Shown here one piece after another: positions 62,278 to 64,000 of a stretch of 64,000 nt of DNA. The DNA is taken from positions 62,001-126,000 of the forward strand of contig CAZCFY010000012.1 of NCBI GenBank assembly GCA_964498095.1. The letters are read 5' to 3'. Under the pieces are notes generated by a model. The model ran no database searches, had not been told where the DNA came from, and saw only the letters and a list, made by a program, of their open reading frames with translations. The position numbers and the translations under genes were made by a program. The stretch comes from SG-bin7 sp964498095 (GTDB taxonomy: Bacteria > Bdellovibrionota > Bdellovibrionia > Bdellovibrionales > SG-bin7). Position 1 is the stretch's first letter. Each line of letters opens with the position of its first letter.

Positions 62278-64000
62278 GTGAGCACTATTAATTTTAACGA
62301 AGAAGAAAAGGAAATTATCTTCACGATCGCGGAAAAAATTACCGGCACCTGTCAGACCGGTAAATACCGCCGCGGAATTTTAGTTTCCAACGTCGCCAGA
62401 CGTATTATGGCCACGCGATCAGCCGACTTAGAGGCCTATCTCGAGGTTGTTTGGTCAAACCCCGATGAAATGGGCGAGTTTATTTCAGCTCTAACAATTC
62501 ACACGACTCACTGGTTTCGCGAGAATAATCACTTTCAAAGATTAGAACAAATTTTAACCCGCGAAGGTTTTAACCTCGATGGTGAAAAATTTAGATTACT
62601 TTGCGCCGCTACCTCTACCGGAGAAGAAGCGTATTCTTTTGGGCTAGTGCTCGAAAACATGCGCCGATTGGTGCCAGGCTTTGAATACGAAATCGTGGCT
62701 CGGGACATCGACCCCGTTTGTATCGCGAAAGCAAAAAAGGGCATTTATAAAGTTAACGAAGACCTAAAAAAAATCAAAGAAAATTACCGCCGCTTTTTGA
62801 TGTTCGGTACTGGCAAAACCAAAGGTTTTTTTACGATCGATAAAGCAATTAGGGATCGTATTAAATTTGAAGTGCAAAGTTTAACGGATGCGGTCGATGA
62901 TCAAGTCCCGGTCTTCGACTGGGTTGTGTGCCGTAACGTACTAATTTATTTTAAGCCCGACGACGTAGAAAAAATCATTCGCAAACTCATGACCCAAGTA
63001 AAACCCGCCGGCACCCTCGTGCTAGGTTCGTCAGAATCCATTGAGCCCAAAAAATATGAGTTGCACTCCGTAGGAAACTCCAGTTACGTTCGCGCCGAAA
63101 TGCCCAAAGACGGTAAGAGCAGCAAAAACCGTGTATTGGTTATCGACGACTCCTCAACGATTCGTCTCCGTTTAGCCAAAATTCTTTCGCCCGCATTTAA
63201 AGTGGTTTCGGTTGGTTCTGCGGATGAAGCTACAGATTACTTAAAAATAAATAAAGTTGACGTTATTACTCTGGACTTAAACATGCCAGGTAAGGATGGT
63301 TCGACTTGGTTAATGGAACAACGGCGAATGGGTATGACGACTCCCGTGACAATCGTTTCTGGAGCCTCGCCTTCGGAAGTGCAAAGCGTGTTAACCGCAC
63401 TGGGTGATGGCGCCCAGGACTGTATTGATAAAGCAGAACTGCAGGGCGACACCGACCAGATTATCACTCGCTTAAATGCACTCATTGACGGAAACGTAAA
63501 TCGCCGAGCAATAAATCAAAAGCGCCGTGGTCCCAAGGCTTCGTCGAAGGGATTTGTGGTTAAACCCCCTTATCCCGATTTGATTTTAGTTGGCGCTAGT
63601 ACGGGTGGCACAGAAACACTTTGTAGCTTACTTAAAAATTTTCATTCTAATTGTCCGCCCGTTGTTGTTGTTCAACACATCCAACCGGGGTTCGCCAAAG
63701 GTTTTGCCGAGCGATTGGCTAGCATTTCGGGACTTACTTTAGGTCAGTCGCGTGATGGTGTTGAGTTATCGAGTCATCATTTGTATATGGCCCATGGAGA
63801 TTATCACATTGGTGTCCGTCAGAAAGATGGAAAATATTTTTTACAGGCGGCAAATAATCCTCCCGTAAATCGCCATCGTCCCAGTGTTGATTTTCTCTTT
63901 CAATCCGCGCAACTCGTTAAAGGAAGTATTTTTGCCGCCATTCTTACGGGAATGGGATCCGACGGCGCAAAAGGTTTGTTAGGCTTAAAACAATTAGGCG
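62278..64000 (+). CDS. CheR-REC-CheB fusion protein (3' end outside window)
   Basis: One unbroken frame of 574 codons to the edge, from a GTG with GGAG upstream. Residues about 1-270 are CheR methyltransferase (HTTHWFREN, AATSTGEEAYSFG, VVCRNVLIYF). Residues about 284-400 are a receiver with D333 in LDLNMPGKDG. From about 435 is CheB methylesterase with the triad S441 (GASTGG), H467 (QHIQPG) and D562 (MGSDGAKG). Known CheB proteins are REC-CheB; here CheR is fused in front. It lies 76 bp after the MCP it probably modifies. I translated it by hand through every line and saw no stop. Confidence 0.92.
   Translation, partial: MSTINFNEEEKEIIFTIAEKITGTCQTGKYRRGILVSNVARRIMATRSADLEAYLEVVWSNPDEMGEFISALTIHTTHWFRENNHFQRLEQILTREGFNLDGEKFRLLCAATSTGEEAYSFGLVLENMRRLVPGFEYEIVARDIDPVCIAKAKKGIYKVNEDLKKIKENYRRFLMFGTGKTKGFFTIDKAIRDRIKFEVQSLTDAVDDQVPVFDWVVCRNVLIYFKPDDVEKIIRKLMTQVKPAGTLVLGSSESIEPKKYELHSVGNSSYVRAEMPKDGKSSKNRVLVIDDSSTIRLRLAKILSPAFKVVSVGSADEATDYLKINKVDVITLDLNMPGKDGSTWLMEQRRMGMTTPVTIVSGASPSEVQSVLTALGDGAQDCIDKAELQGDTDQIITRLNALIDGNVNRRAINQKRRGPKASSKGFVVKPPYPDLILVGASTGGTETLCSLLKNFHSNCPPVVVVQHIQPGFAKGFAERLASISGLTLGQSRDGVELSSHHLYMAHGDYHIGVRQKDGKYFLQAANNPPVNRHRPSVDFLFQSAQLVKGSIFAAILTGMGSDGAKGLLGLKQLG

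Overview
This looks like a piece of a Bdellovibrio-type (Bdellovibrionota) or related delta-proteobacterial-like chromosome. That is an inference from many secreted proteins and lipoproteins (including an FQNC-type lipobox), a caa3 oxidase of A2 type, abundant chemotaxis genes and very compact gene packing. No rRNA gene, complete tRNA or CRISPR array is visible.

Positions 1-12,060 are accessory. They hold a cut-off secreted coiled-coil protein, a decayed IS21-type element (1194-2093), and a Fic enzyme with an AbiEi-like N-terminus. Repeated 17-bp boxes stand in front of the Fic gene, three of them on an exact 23-bp period. A 3' fragment of tRNA-Ser(UGA), probably an integration scar, ends at 4290. 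Next come an NhaR/HtpX/UPF0114/TerC envelope-stress group (4474-7925), bracketed by two copies of a dispersed repeat, and a run of small secreted proteins: an isochorismatase-like hydrolase, a lipoprotein and a trypsin-like protease.

Positions 12,100-35,700 are mostly housekeeping: a hybrid histidine kinase, an RND pump, LOG, MscL, an RRM protein, RluA, an MBL hydrolase, CheY, an acyl-CoA dehydrogenase with a beta-keto acid cleavage enzyme, PlsC, paralogous CPxC proteins, glnB-glnA, trmL, secA and tcdA. Positions 35,900-42,630 form one respiratory operon: cytochrome c, SCO, caa3 oxidase subunits II, I, III and IV, then haem O and haem A synthesis.

Positions 42,690-57,490 carry tyrosine-catabolism genes (maiA and FAH), pckA, a GT39 plus PHP pair, a RodZ-like protein with a TPR lipoprotein, rlmD, ndk, a cupin with an RMD1-like protein, and a QEGLA metallopeptidase. 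They also carry outer-membrane proteins and a Tll0287-like haem protein. From 57,540 to the end lies a chemotaxis operon with a good sigma-28 promoter: cheA (no P2), cheW, a large MCP, and a CheR-REC-CheB fusion that runs off the window. The fusion would methylate and demethylate the MCP from a single polypeptide.

The strongest candidates for something new are the Fic gene with its iteron-like operator in a tRNA-scarred island, the CheR-REC-CheB fusion, and the dispersed palindromic repeats.
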